This document shows positions 15,841 to 24,697 of a DNA stretch of 64,000 nt, piece by piece (the first letter of the stretch is position 1; the number at the start of each line of letters is the position of its first letter). Position numbers and translations under genes: made by a program. Where the stretch lies: NCBI GenBank assembly GCA_900110595.1, contig FOEZ01000003.1, positions 124,001 to 188,000 on the forward strand. Reading direction: 5' to 3'. The DNA comes from Arthrobacter sp. OV608 (GTDB taxonomy: Bacteria; Actinomycetota; Actinomycetes; Actinomycetales; Micrococcaceae). Below the pieces are notes generated by a model. It was not told the DNA's origin. It made no database searches and saw only the letters and a list, made by a program, of their open reading frames with translations.

Positions 15841-16911
15841 ATGCTGTTTTCCCCTCTGGCCCTTGGCGAACTTGAACTCCCGAACCGCCTGGTGATGGCG
15901 CCCCTGACCCGGCTCCGCGCCGGCGAAGAAGGCATCCCGGGATCCCTCCTCGCAGAGCACTACCGCCAGCGGGCATCCCTGGGCCTGATCGTCAGCGAAG
16001 GTACTTACCCCAGCCCCGCCGGCCGGTCCTACCCCGGCCAGCCGGGCATCGTCACCGAAGAGCAAATCGCCGGCTGGAAAAAAGTCACCGACGCCGTCCA
16101 CGCCGAAGGCGGACGCATGTTCGCCCAGATCATGCACGGCGGCAGGGTTTCGCACCCGGACATCACGGGCGGCCACACCATTGTTGCCCCGAGCGCCGTT
16201 GCCATCGAGGGTGAGGTCCGCACCCCGGCCGGCAAGCAGCCGTATCCGGTGCCGCATGCGCTGACCACTGACGAACTGCCGCTGGTCATGCAGGAAATCG
16301 TCGACGCCTCACTGAACGCCATCGAAGCCGGCTTCGACGGCGTGGAGCTGCACTCGGCCAACGGCTACCTCCTCCACGAGTTCCTGGCACCGAACTCGAA
16401 CGTCCGAGATGACAGCTACGGCGGTTCCCCCGAAAACCGGGCACGGTTCGTCATCGAGACGGTCAACGCTGTTGTGGCAGCCATCGGAGCCAGCCGGGTT
16501 GGCATCCGCATCTCACCCGAGCACAATGTGCAGGGCATCGCCGAAGTGGACGCAGCAGATGTCCGTGCCACCTACGAGGTGCTGGTGGACAGCATCGCCC
16601 CGCTGAACCTCGCCTACCTGAGCATCCTGCACCACGAACCCTCCGGCGACCTGGTCCAGGATCTCCGTGCCCGGTTCGGCGGAACGTTCCTGGTCAACAC
16701 CGGCTTTGGTGTTGTGACCACGCGCGAGGAAGCCGTGGCCCTGGTAGCCGACGGTCACGCCGATGCCGTGGTGGTGGGCCGTCCCGCCATCGCCAACCCG
16801 GACCTGGCCCGCCGCTGGAACGAGAGCCTGCCGCTGAACGAGCCGGACCCGTCCACCTTCTACGCGGAGGGCGCTGAGGGCTACACGGATTACCCGGCGT
16901 ACGCGGGCTAA
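15841..16911 (+). CDS. Old Yellow Enzyme family NADH:flavin oxidoreductase (alkene reductase)
   Basis: 356 residues, a single FMN-binding TIM barrel. N-terminal LFSPLALGELELPNRLVMAPLTR, FAQIMHGGR and the active-site pair in ELHSANGY (His171, Asn174) identify a classical NemA/OYE-type enzyme; VVVGRPAIANPDL is the C-terminal phosphate-binding segment. It would reduce activated C=C bonds or nitro compounds with NAD(P)H in the cytoplasm. AAAGGAA upstream supports the ATG. A strong hairpin follows 33 bp after the stop, so it is likely transcribed alone. Confidence 0.93.
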   Translation: MLFSPLALGELELPNRLVMAPLTRLRAGEEGIPGSLLAEHYRQRASLGLIVSEGTYPSPAGRSYPGQPGIVTEEQIAGWKKVTDAVHAEGGRMFAQIMHGGRVSHPDITGGHTIVAPSAVAIEGEVRTPAGKQPYPVPHALTTDELPLVMQEIVDASLNAIEAGFDGVELHSANGYLLHEFLAPNSNVRDDSYGGSPENRARFVIETVNAVVAAIGASRVGIRISPEHNVQGIAEVDAADVRATYEVLVDSIAPLNLAYLSILHHEPSGDLVQDLRARFGGTFLVNTGFGVVTTREEAVALVADGHADAVVVGRPAIANPDLARRWNESLPLNEPDPSTFYAEGAEGYTDYPAYAG

Positions 16912-16943
16912 AAGGCGCTCTCCAAAGCATCCTGTTGACAGAG

Positions 16944-16978
16944 ACGACGGCGGCACCCGGCTTGGGTGCCGCCGTCGT
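16944..16978 (+). terminator. strong hairpin terminator after the OYE gene
   Basis: A perfect 15-bp stem (ACGACGGCGGCACCC / GGGTGCCGCCGTCGT) encloses a 5-nt loop, with TT directly after the stem. Confidence 0.8.
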
Positions 16979-17144
16979 TTGCTGCTCGGTGTGCTGGCCC
17001 GGCAGCAGACGCCAAAAAGCCATCCGACGGCCCTTGGCTAGTGAAGTTGGCCCGCCGGGCTCCTCGGGGAAGCCGGCGGTGATCAGATGCTACTCCAGCA
17101 AATGGATTTTTACCATAGGCCGGTTTGGCCATGGTATCCAGGGG

Positions 17145-17444
17145 CTATAGGACCGCCTCCCGGCCCGTTCCCTCAGTCATTACAAGCTTCCCGTCCTGAA
17201 TATTAACCAGGACGCTTTTGGGTTTTCCGCTGACCTTCGTGATCGCCTTGAGGCCGCGGTTGGTCACCTCAACTCCCACATGCGCACCCTTCGCCGGCAG
17301 CTCAACTGACACCTCGTTCGCAATGCCAAGGATGGGATTGGTGGACACATCCAAGTCGCGCCGCGCCTGCTTGCCGTTCACCGTCACGGTGATGTTTGCC
17401 TCCTCGAACCCCTCCTGAAACACAATAAGCAGCTCCCGCATCAT
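17145..17444 (-). CDS. hypothetical protein of 99 residues
   Basis: No family is recognised. The protein is soluble, alternates beta-like stretches (ANITVTVNGKQARRDLDV, VSVELPAKGAHVGVEVTNRG, VLVNIQDGKLVMTEG) and has no Cys, signal peptide or membrane segment. It is transcribed divergently from tex. The start could be the ATG at 17444 or the next codon (17441). About 165 bp upstream of its 3' end, between it and the OYE terminator, I see nothing else. Confidence 0.6.
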   Translation of the reverse strand: MMRELLIVFQEGFEEANITVTVNGKQARRDLDVSTNPILGIANEVSVELPAKGAHVGVEVTNRGLKAITKVSGKPKSVLVNIQDGKLVMTEGTGREAVL

Positions 17445-17583
17445 GCCCTCTTCCTCGAGCGTTGGGTTGCCTGAGACGGCATTTCAACTACAGCACTTTG
17501 CGGGCGGCAGCGGAATACCCTTACCGCAGGGCTCGCACCGTATGGCAGTGGAGCCGTGCAGCCGGTTAGGGCAAGATGTTCTG

Positions 17584-20019
17584 GTGACCCAACAGCCGCA
17601 GGCCCCTTCCACCACTCCGTCCACGCCCCAGAAACGGGAGGACGGCATCTACACGCAGATTGCCACGGAACTGGGGGTCAAAGCCTGGCAGGTTAAGGCG
17701 GCAGTGGAACTGCTCGACGGCGGATCAACGGTGCCCTTCATCGCCCGCTACCGCAAGGAAGCCACCGGGACGCTCGACGATACCCAGCTGCGCGAGCTCG
17801 ACGAGCGGCTGCGCTACCTCCGCGAACTCGAGGACCGCCGTCGTACAGTGCTCGACTCGGTTGCCGCCCAAGGCCAGCTGACCCCGGAGCTGCAAAAAGC
17901 CATCCTTGCCGCCGACACCAAGTCCCGCCTCGAGGACATCTACCTGCCGTTCAAGTCCAAGCGCCGGACCAAGGCGCAGATCGCGCGCGAAGCCGGCCTG
18001 GAACCGCTCGCTGACGCATTGCTCAAACGCCCCGAACTCAATCCGGAACGCGAAGCCGCCAAGTACTTGAACACCGAGCATGCCGTGGACGATGCCGCCG
18101 CGGCCCTCGCAGGTGCCCGGGCCATCCTGGTTGAACGCGCCGCCCAGGACCCTGACCTCGCCGCCACATTGCGTGAGCGGCTGTGGACGCAGGGCCGCAT
18201 GGTGTCGCGCGTGAAGAAGGGCAAGGAAGCGGACGGGCAGAAGTTCGCCGACTACTTCGAGTTCGCGCAGGCCCCTGCCGGCATGCCGTCCCACCGCGTC
18301 CTCGCACTGCTCCGCGGCGAGAAGGACGGCGTCCTCGAGCTGGACCTCACCGAAGCGGATCCCACGGACGACGCCGCCCTCGCCGCCGCACGTTCCCGGT
18401 ACGAGTCTGCGGTGGCCAGGTGCCTCGGGGTCGCCGACCGCGGCCGGCCCGCCGATGCGTGGTTGGTGGAAACGGCGCAGGTGGCGTGGCGGTCCCGCGT
18501 GCTGGCCCGGCTCACAGCAGACCTGCGAGGCAAGATGTTCGCAACAGCCGAGGACGAGGCCGTGCGCGTTTTCGCTGCGAACCTTCGGGATGTCCTGCTC
18601 GCTGCCCCGGCCGGAAACCGGGCGACGCTCGGCCTGGACCCGGGCCTCCGAACCGGCGTCAAAGTAGCTGTGGTGGATGGAACCGGCAAGGTGGTGGCCA
18701 CCGATACTGTCTACCCCCATGCTCCGGCCAGGAAGTGGGACGAAGCACTGGCAAAGCTGGAGCGGCTGGCGCGGCAGCACGGCGTCGAACTCGTGGCCAT
18801 TGGCAACGGCACTGCATCCCGGGAAACCGACAAACTCGCCGCCGAGCTGATCAAGCGGCTGCCCGACGTGGACCGGAAGCCGCAGAAACTGGTGGTTTCC
18901 GAGGCCGGGGCATCCGTTTACTCAGCGTCCGCTCTTGCCGCGGCGGAACTGCCCGGCATGGATGTATCGCTCCGCGGAGCCGTGTCCATCGCCCGCAGGC
19001 TGCAGGACCCACTGGCCGAATTGGTGAAAATTGATCCGAAGTCCATTGGCGTGGGCCAGTACCAGCATGATGTCACGGCGTCGAAGCTGGACCGGAGCCT
19101 TGACGCCGTGGTGGAGGACTGCGTCAACGCCGTCGGCGTGGATGTGAACACTGCGTCGCCGGCACTGCTCAGCCGGGTGGCGGGCGTGGGGCCATTGCTG
19201 AGTGAGAACATCGTCGCCTACCGCAACGAACATGGCCCCTTCGCCAAGCGCGCGGACCTGAAAAAAGTGCCGAGGCTCGGCGCAAAGGCTTTTGAACAAT
19301 GCGCCGGATTCCTCCGGATTACCGGGGGAGCGGAACCCCTGGATGCTTCAAGCGTGCACCCGGAGTCCTACTCAGTGGCGCGCAAGATCCTGGTCGCCGC
19401 GGGCCCGGCGCCGGCCTCCTCCCTGGATCCCCGCGACTTCGTGGACGAAACTTTCGGCCTGCCCACCGTCAAGGACATCCTGGCGGAACTGGACAAGCCG
19501 GGGAGGGACCCCCGCCCGGCGTTCGCGGCGGCCAGCTTCTCGGAGGGGATCGAGAAGATCTCGGACCTTTTGCCGGGCATGATCCTGGAGGGGACCGTGA
19601 CCAACGTGGCCGCCTTCGGCGCCTTTGTTGACGTGGGCGTCCACCAGGACGGCCTGGTCCACGTATCTGCGCTCGCGAACCGCTTTGTGTCTGATCCCCG
19701 CGAGGTGGTGAAGTCCGGCCAGGTAGTACGGGTGAAAGTCCTCGAGGCAGACCCCGAGCGGAAGCGGATTTCCCTGACCCTGCGGCTCGACGACGAACCA
19801 TCCCCGGGCGGGGCAGCCTCTGCCAGGCAGGGCGGCCGGCCCGCGGCTGACCGCGGACGTGCCCCAGCATCCGACCGGGGCGGGCGCCAGGAGCAAGGGC
19901 GGTCCGCAAACAGGCAGAACCGCAATGCCCCTTCCCCCGGGCGCGCTCCTTCACCCCCGCCGGCACCGGCCGATACCGCGATGGCTGAGGCGCTGCGGAA
20001 AGCGGGCCTCGGCAAGTAG
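17584..20019 (+). CDS. tex: Tex-family RNA-binding transcription accessory protein
   Basis: 811 residues from the GTG at 17584. That start is preferred because the conserved Tex N-terminus (IYTQIATELGVKAWQVKAAVELLDGG) begins about 23 codons later, and a longer reading would run into the divergent gene at 17444. Order of domains: Tex_N helical region (about 20-220), YqgF/RNase H-like domain (LGLDPGLRTGVKVAVVDGTG near 345), helix-hairpin-helix region (about 520-580), S1 RNA-binding domain (about 663-735). A basic disordered tail is rich in Gly, Arg and Pro. Tex binds nucleic acid and RNA polymerase and affects transcription and stress tolerance in other bacteria. Confidence 0.93.
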   Translation: MTQQPQAPSTTPSTPQKREDGIYTQIATELGVKAWQVKAAVELLDGGSTVPFIARYRKEATGTLDDTQLRELDERLRYLRELEDRRRTVLDSVAAQGQLTPELQKAILAADTKSRLEDIYLPFKSKRRTKAQIAREAGLEPLADALLKRPELNPEREAAKYLNTEHAVDDAAAALAGARAILVERAAQDPDLAATLRERLWTQGRMVSRVKKGKEADGQKFADYFEFAQAPAGMPSHRVLALLRGEKDGVLELDLTEADPTDDAALAAARSRYESAVARCLGVADRGRPADAWLVETAQVAWRSRVLARLTADLRGKMFATAEDEAVRVFAANLRDVLLAAPAGNRATLGLDPGLRTGVKVAVVDGTGKVVATDTVYPHAPARKWDEALAKLERLARQHGVELVAIGNGTASRETDKLAAELIKRLPDVDRKPQKLVVSEAGASVYSASALAAAELPGMDVSLRGAVSIARRLQDPLAELVKIDPKSIGVGQYQHDVTASKLDRSLDAVVEDCVNAVGVDVNTASPALLSRVAGVGPLLSENIVAYRNEHGPFAKRADLKKVPRLGAKAFEQCAGFLRITGGAEPLDASSVHPESYSVARKILVAAGPAPASSLDPRDFVDETFGLPTVKDILAELDKPGRDPRPAFAAASFSEGIEKISDLLPGMILEGTVTNVAAFGAFVDVGVHQDGLVHVSALANRFVSDPREVVKSGQVVRVKVLEADPERKRISLTLRLDDEPSPGGAASARQGGRPAADRGRAPASDRGGRQEQGRSANRQNRNAPSPGRAPSPPPAPADTAMAEALRKAGLGK

Positions 20020-20086
20020 GTACGCGCCGGCGGTTGGCCACGTGGGGTTGGTGGATTCGATGGTGCGTTTCTGCAAAGGTGGTTTC

Positions 20087-20407
20087 ATGACCTATTTCCT
20101 GGAGTACACCATTCCTGCGCCCGCCAACGACGCCGAGTTTGAGTTCCCCCACGACGAGATCAGCCCCGGCACTACCATCCCGCTGACCCAGACGAAGGCC
20201 GACGTTGTGCACACCCCGGAACTGCCGGCGCGGACGGGCATCATCGGCGCCACCGTTCCCGAGGCGAAGCTGGAAGCCGAGCAGTTGATCACACACAGCC
20301 GAGCCACTGAGGCGTCCCTGTACTTCGACCCGTCCAACTCCCTCATTGCGGGTGTAGGTACCCTCGTTGCCACTTTCGCTGACGGCCGCGGCTGGCAGGA
20401 CATCTAG
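20087..20407 (+). CDS. hypothetical protein of 106 residues
   Basis: I do not recognise the family. The ATG at 20087 follows AAAGGTGG. The sequence is acidic and soluble with a beta-rich N-terminal half (YFLEYTIPAPANDAEFEF) and a possible helix at about 63-78 (PEAKLEAEQLITHSRATEA). It ends with DGRGWQDI. It sits 67 bp after tex and may be read through from it. A hairpin follows 47 bp after the stop. Confidence 0.6.
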   Translation: MTYFLEYTIPAPANDAEFEFPHDEISPGTTIPLTQTKADVVHTPELPARTGIIGATVPEAKLEAEQLITHSRATEASLYFDPSNSLIAGVGTLVATFADGRGWQDI

Positions 20408-20454
20408 GCCACCTGCGCCCGTCCCGCAACACCGGCTTCGGCGGGTTGCCTTTT

Positions 20455-20490
20455 CCGTCCCGGAGGAACCTTTGGTTTCCTCCGGGACGG
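20455..20490 (+). terminator. hairpin terminator separating tex region from the polysaccharide cluster
   Basis: CCGTCCCGGAGGAA (20455-20468) pairs perfectly with 20477-20490, extended by CC/GG with a single bulged T. TTTT precedes and CTGTTT follows the stem. Confidence 0.7.
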
Positions 20491-20778
20491 AGCTGTTTAA
20501 GCGCCCAAATCCTGGTTCTCTTGGCGCAGGTTCTTGCGCCCCCTCATGAACGGTTGGGCTACGCGCGCGCTGCCGATAAACCCCTATGTACCTAACGGAT
20601 CAGACGCCCCAGCCCCTTCGCCCCTAGCCCCCTGAACAGGGAAATTCCCTACGTAGGAAAGGTTCTAAAAGCAAGTACACACTACTGATGTTTAGGTAGT
20701 CCGGCCTCCCATACGCTCAGTTCACGAATTAGTAGTCCGGGCCGTCAATCGGCCAAAGTACTCTACACACGCCATGAA
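20491..20778. promoter_or_regulatory. non-coding leader region upstream of the polysaccharide operon
   Basis: No gene is supported. The stretch contains the palindrome CCTACGTAGG at 20648-20657 within a wider TTCC...GGAAA symmetry, and two copies of TAGTCCGG about 35 bp apart (near 20697 and 20731). It is AT-richer than the coding DNA around it. This is where a promoter or operator for the nine-gene operon should lie, but I cannot name a regulator or locate -35/-10 boxes with confidence. Confidence 0.4.
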
Positions 20779-21642
20779 GTGGTGAGGCATTTGTCTATTT
20801 CCATTCAGCCCCCAATTTCCTTCTCCAAGCTGGCGGCAGTGCCGGAGAGGGCCTCCATCAGCGTCGTGATCCCAACGCTGAACGAGGCCCAAAACATTCC
20901 TTGGGTCCTCCGGCGGATGCCCCTCTACGTCGACGAGGTGGTGATTGTTGACGGCCGTTCCACAGACAACACTGTTGGAGTGGCGCGGGCGGTCCGCAAC
21001 GACATCGTGGTGGTGGACGAGCAGCGTAAGGGCAAGGGAGTTGCCCTGCGCTCCGGGTTTGCTGCAGCAACAGGCGACATCATCGTCATGCTGGACGCTG
21101 ATGGAAGCATGGATCCCCAGGAAATCGGCTGGTTTGTTTCCCCGCTCCAGCACAACTTCGACTTCGTCAAAGGTTCCCGCCACGTCACCGGAGGAGGGTC
21201 CGAAGACCTGACGCGGCTGCGCCGTTACGGAAACCGTGCGCTGACCGGGCTGGCCAACGCCGTCCTGCACAGCAACTACTCGGACCTTTGCTACGGCTAC
21301 ATCGCTTTCCGGCGGGAGTGCCTGGAAGTCCTGCAGCTGGAATCCGACGGTTTTGAAATTGAGACGGAACTGATCGTCAGGGCTGCGAAGGCCGGCCTGC
21401 GGATTGCCGAAGTCCCCAGCCTGGAGCTGGACCGCATCTCCGGGGCATCAAACCTCCAGACATTCCGGGACGGCTGGCGGGTGCTGAAGACCATGGCCCA
21501 TGAGTGCCTCCTGTGGGAGGCTCCCACAGCCGGCGCCCGTCCCGAGGCACTGCGCCGGGTGAAGTACGCCTACGCCAACGTGAGCTTCCCGCGAACTCCC
21601 ACCGATCCAACCAGCGTTCTTCCCGTCATAAGCGTGGCATGA
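20779..21642 (+). CDS. GT2 glycosyltransferase, dolichyl-/polyprenyl-phosphate sugar transferase-like
   Basis: 287 residues of GT-A fold. SVVIPTLNEAQNIPWVLRRMP, VVIVDGRSTDNT and the DxD-type metal site MLDADGSMDP are clear, as is GYIAFRRECLEVL in the acceptor half. The pattern is that of DPM1/UDP-glucose:polyprenyl-phosphate transferases without C-terminal membrane helices. It would transfer a sugar from a nucleotide donor to a lipid carrier or growing chain on the cytoplasmic side. The GTG start is uncertain, with no strong ribosome site. It is the first gene of the cluster and is followed one base later by the next GT2. Confidence 0.85.
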   Translation: MVRHLSISIQPPISFSKLAAVPERASISVVIPTLNEAQNIPWVLRRMPLYVDEVVIVDGRSTDNTVGVARAVRNDIVVVDEQRKGKGVALRSGFAAATGDIIVMLDADGSMDPQEIGWFVSPLQHNFDFVKGSRHVTGGGSEDLTRLRRYGNRALTGLANAVLHSNYSDLCYGYIAFRRECLEVLQLESDGFEIETELIVRAAKAGLRIAEVPSLELDRISGASNLQTFRDGWRVLKTMAHECLLWEAPTAGARPEALRRVKYAYANVSFPRTPTDPTSVLPVISVA

Positions 21643-21643
21643 C

Positions 21644-22639
21644 ATGACGTACCTACCCTTCCCAAGCGTCAGCGTGATCGTCTGCGCCTACACCACCGAA
21701 CGCTGGAGTTGGCTGCTGGACGTCATCGAATCCCTCCGCGTGCAGACCTGGGCCCCTAAGGAGGTCCTGGTGGTGGTTGACCACAACGATGAACTCTACG
21801 AGCGTTTGGCTGCCACTGTGGATGACGTCACCGTCGTGAAAAACACCGGGCCGCGGGGACTCTCCGGAGCCCGCAACACCGGCGTGGGACTGGCGGACTC
21901 GGACGTTGTGGCCTTCCTCGACGATGATGCAATAGCCACACCGGACTGGCTTGAACGGCTCATGGCGCTCTATGACGATCCTGAGGTGCTCGGAGTGGGC
22001 GGCCGGGTGGAACCCCTCTGGGAGGCCGGGCGGCCCGGCTACTTCGGCGAAGAGCTCGACTGGATCGTCGGCTGCAGCCACCGGGGCCTGCCACGTGTGG
22101 CATCCGAAGTCAGGAACGTGATCGGTGCCAACATGTCGTTTCGGCTTGACGTCATCCGTACCGTGGGCGGTTTCAACCACTCCTTGGGCCGTCAGGGTTC
22201 CACTCCCTTGGGCTGCGAGGAAACCGAGATCTGCATTAGGTCGACGATGGGTGCCCCCGGATGCCGCATCGTTTACGAGCCGGCAGCGCTGGTACGCCAC
22301 CATGTGCCCGCCAACAGGGGAACCGTGCGTTACATGCTTTCGCGGTCCTGGTCGGAGGGCATTTCGAAAGCCCAGGTCAGCCACGTCGTCGGGCACAAGC
22401 GGGCCCTCGGCCCCGAGCGCCGGTACGTCCGCAGCATCCTGCCCCGGGCCGTCTTCTCGGCGGTGTATGACTGGACCCGCGGTGATCCCGCCGGACTCGG
22501 CCGGGCAGCCGCCTACGTCGCCGTCGTGGGGTGTACGGCGGCCGGCTACCTCCGCGGACGCCAGCTGGCGCACGTGCCTGGACGCCCCTTGAGCCAACCG
22601 GTACTGGCCGGCGTCAGCCCGTGGCGGGAAGTCAAGTGA
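21644..22639 (+). CDS. GT2 glycosyltransferase
   Basis: 331 residues. VSVIVCAYTTERWSWLLDVIESL opens a GT-A domain. FLDDDAIATPDWLERL holds the DxD metal site, and the acidic GCEETEICIR segment holds the likely catalytic base (ED-type motif). RHHVPANRGTVRYMLSRSWSEG near residue 220 resembles GT2 enzymes of exopolysaccharide clusters. It is probably a cytoplasmic or peripheral transferase adding one sugar to a lipid-linked repeat. Its stop overlaps a possible small GTG-started reading frame. Confidence 0.85.
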   Translation: MTYLPFPSVSVIVCAYTTERWSWLLDVIESLRVQTWAPKEVLVVVDHNDELYERLAATVDDVTVVKNTGPRGLSGARNTGVGLADSDVVAFLDDDAIATPDWLERLMALYDDPEVLGVGGRVEPLWEAGRPGYFGEELDWIVGCSHRGLPRVASEVRNVIGANMSFRLDVIRTVGGFNHSLGRQGSTPLGCEETEICIRSTMGAPGCRIVYEPAALVRHHVPANRGTVRYMLSRSWSEGISKAQVSHVVGHKRALGPERRYVRSILPRAVFSAVYDWTRGDPAGLGRAAAYVAVVGCTAAGYLRGRQLAHVPGRPLSQPVLAGVSPWREVK

Positions 22640-22770
22640 CCGCGGTCTCTGTGCACCATCCCGTCGCCACCGGTCCACCAACCACGCGCCGCAATGACAC
22701 AGCGGACACCGTCCGCCCGGGCGACACGACCTATCCCAGCACAACGATCCAAGCGACACCATTTAGTTAG
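22636..22770 (+). CDS. possible 44-residue peptide between glycosyltransferase and kinase-like genes
   Basis: A GTG overlaps the upstream stop (GTGA), the same coupling used elsewhere in this operon, and the frame stays open for 44 codons to a TAG 9 bp before the next ATG. The product is Thr/Pro-rich, hydrophilic, has no Cys and ends in TPFS. Third-position G/C is visibly lower than in the flanking genes. It may equally be a non-coding spacer. Confidence 0.25.
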   Translation: MTAVSVHHPVATGPPTTRRNDTADTVRPGDTTYPSTTIQATPFS

Positions 22771-22779
22771 GGGACGACT

Positions 22780-23871
22780 ATGCGCACCAGAGAGACTAAG
22801 GCATTGAATTTCGACATCCACGGCCGGCTCACCATCCGGGTGGATGCACAGGCGCCGGCAGCACACCAGCTCCGGACCATGCTGGCGTGTTTCGCCACGG
22901 ACACCGAACGGCCGGCCGACATCGTGGTCGACGACCGGCCGGAACCAATGCCGGATGCGGGCCTGCTCGAGCACGAGCTGGCGTACACGGACACCAGCGT
23001 GCGCTTCAACGCAGATCGGGTCCAGGTGGTCCGGGACGCCGACCAGTGGCGCGTCCACGGATCGGGCGAGCTGTTGACGTCCGTGGTTCCCGTGCTGGAT
23101 GCGGCCATGATCGCCCGGGGCGCTGCCATGATCCATGCTGCAACAATGGCCTACCGGGGCCATGCGATCGCGCTTCCCGCGGCCGGAGGGACCGGTAAGA
23201 CGAGCACCGCCGCCAAGCTGATGCGGCGCGAGGGCTGGTCCTTCATGGGTGATGACTGGGCCTTCCTCGCCGAGGATGCCACGCTGCTCGGCTACGCGAA
23301 GCCGATGTTCATCAAGCCCCACCACCGGAACATCTACCCGCACTTGTTCGAAGGCGTCCGCAAGCCCCTCGTCCCCCCACGGTTCTCCCAGAGCGTAGGC
23401 CGCCTCACCACTGTGGTCCATCCATACGTCATCCGTTACCCTCGGCTCGCGGACTTCTCCCGCCGGTGGTCGCCGGAGCACCGCATGGTTGACGCGGCCA
23501 CTGCGTTCCCCGGGCGTGAAGTGACCACCACGGCCCCGCTCGCCGCCGCCATCTACGTTGAGCGCTTCGAGGGGACCAAGACCCGGATTCTCGAGCGGAC
23601 CACCGATTGGATGGTGGACCGTATGATCGGCAACTTCCACATCGAGATGGCGGGCTTCTCGCAGCAGGTTGTCACCGGTCTGGCGGCCACGTCGGTCGTC
23701 CCGTGGCGCGAGCACTTCGCGGCGAAGGGGCTCGTACTGAACAAGGCGCTCGACGGACGTCCCTGCCACCTGCTGCAGGTGCCTTCCGCGTACTCCGCGG
23801 ACGAGGCGTCGGACGACATCGTCCGGCACCTTGAGGAACTGCTGCCATCGGTCCTGGACGACCAGGCCTGA
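22780..23871 (+). CDS. HPr kinase/phosphorylase-like P-loop protein
   Basis: 363 residues. A P-loop, LPAAGGTGKTSTAAKLMR, is at about 133-150, followed by WSFMGDDWAFL (about 152-162) that matches the acidic motif after the P-loop in the C-terminal domain of HPr Ser kinase. The N-terminal 120 residues do not resemble the HprK N-domain. Such stand-alone relatives occur in peptide-modification and surface-glycan clusters; some phosphorylate small substrates or precursor peptides. AGGGGA lies 5 bp before the ATG. The gene is embedded among glycosyltransferases, so a role in priming or modifying the glycan, or in regulating it, is inferred. Its substrate is unknown. Confidence 0.7.
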   Translation: MRTRETKALNFDIHGRLTIRVDAQAPAAHQLRTMLACFATDTERPADIVVDDRPEPMPDAGLLEHELAYTDTSVRFNADRVQVVRDADQWRVHGSGELLTSVVPVLDAAMIARGAAMIHAATMAYRGHAIALPAAGGTGKTSTAAKLMRREGWSFMGDDWAFLAEDATLLGYAKPMFIKPHHRNIYPHLFEGVRKPLVPPRFSQSVGRLTTVVHPYVIRYPRLADFSRRWSPEHRMVDAATAFPGREVTTTAPLAAAIYVERFEGTKTRILERTTDWMVDRMIGNFHIEMAGFSQQVVTGLAATSVVPWREHFAAKGLVLNKALDGRPCHLLQVPSAYSADEASDDIVRHLEELLPSVLDDQA

Positions 23872-23884
23872 GGGGTGGGACACC

Positions 23885-24697
23885 ATGACCCACAGTCCTG
23901 CAGATGTTACTGCCGTCGTTCCGGCCCGCAACGCTGAAAACCTGCTCCCGGGATGCTTGGAGGCCCTTCGCCAACAAGGCGTTGCTGAGATCATTGTGGT
24001 GGACGGATTGTCCACCGACCGCACCGTCGAGCTCGCGCTCGCTGCCGGTGCCAGGGTCCTCAGTGACGAGGGCCGCGGCCTGCCTTGGGCCCGGACACTC
24101 GGTGTGCGGAGCAGCAATACCCCGTGGGTCCTGCTTGTTGATGCCGATGTTGTGTTCGGCCCCAGGGGAGTGGCTGACCTGCTGACAGAGCTGGTGGAAG
24201 ATGGTCACGATGCCCTCCAGGCCGGCCTGGAAAGTGTTGCCGGACCGGGCTACTGGGGGCAGGCGCTGGCACACCACCACCGCACCGGCCGCAGCCGCAA
24301 CTGGTTCGGACTCGTGGCGACGATCGTCAACCGGGACCTGATGCTGGGCCTGGGCTTTGACGACTCGTTCAAGTCGGGCGAGGACATCGAGCTGCGTTGG
24401 CGGATGCGGCAGTCCGGGCTGCGAACGGCGGTGTCACGCCGCGTCTTCGTCGAACATCGATTCGCCGCAGACGACTTCGACTTCGCCCTCGACCAGTTCC
24501 TCATGGATGGAACCGGACTGGGACGGATGATCCGCAAACACGGCTGGCGTGGGGCGAGGTTGGCGCTGCTGCCTGCCGCTGCGGCGGTCCGGGGCAGCGC
24601 CTTGAGCCTCGCCGCGGGCCAGCCCCGCTGGCTTCGCTACTACATAGCCTTCTGCTGGTACAACTACACGGGTTTGGTCAAGGGTTTCGCATCGTGA
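23885..24697 (+). CDS. GT2 glycosyltransferase
   Basis: 270 residues from the ATG at 23885, preceded by GAGGGGTGGG. The GT-A signature VTAVVPARNAENLLPGCLEAL, IIVVDGLSTDRTV and the metal site LLVDADVVFGP are present. SGEDIELRWRMRQSG carries the ED catalytic-base motif near residue 160. The C-terminal third has two weakly hydrophobic stretches (ARLALLPAAAAVRGSALSLA and RYYIAFCWYNYTG) that may attach it to the membrane. It overlaps the flippase-like gene by 4 bp (GTGA). The sugar and linkage are unknown. Confidence 0.85.
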   Translation: MTHSPADVTAVVPARNAENLLPGCLEALRQQGVAEIIVVDGLSTDRTVELALAAGARVLSDEGRGLPWARTLGVRSSNTPWVLLVDADVVFGPRGVADLLTELVEDGHDALQAGLESVAGPGYWGQALAHHHRTGRSRNWFGLVATIVNRDLMLGLGFDDSFKSGEDIELRWRMRQSGLRTAVSRRVFVEHRFAADDFDFALDQFLMDGTGLGRMIRKHGWRGARLALLPAAAAVRGSALSLAAGQPRWLRYYIAFCWYNYTGLVKGFAS

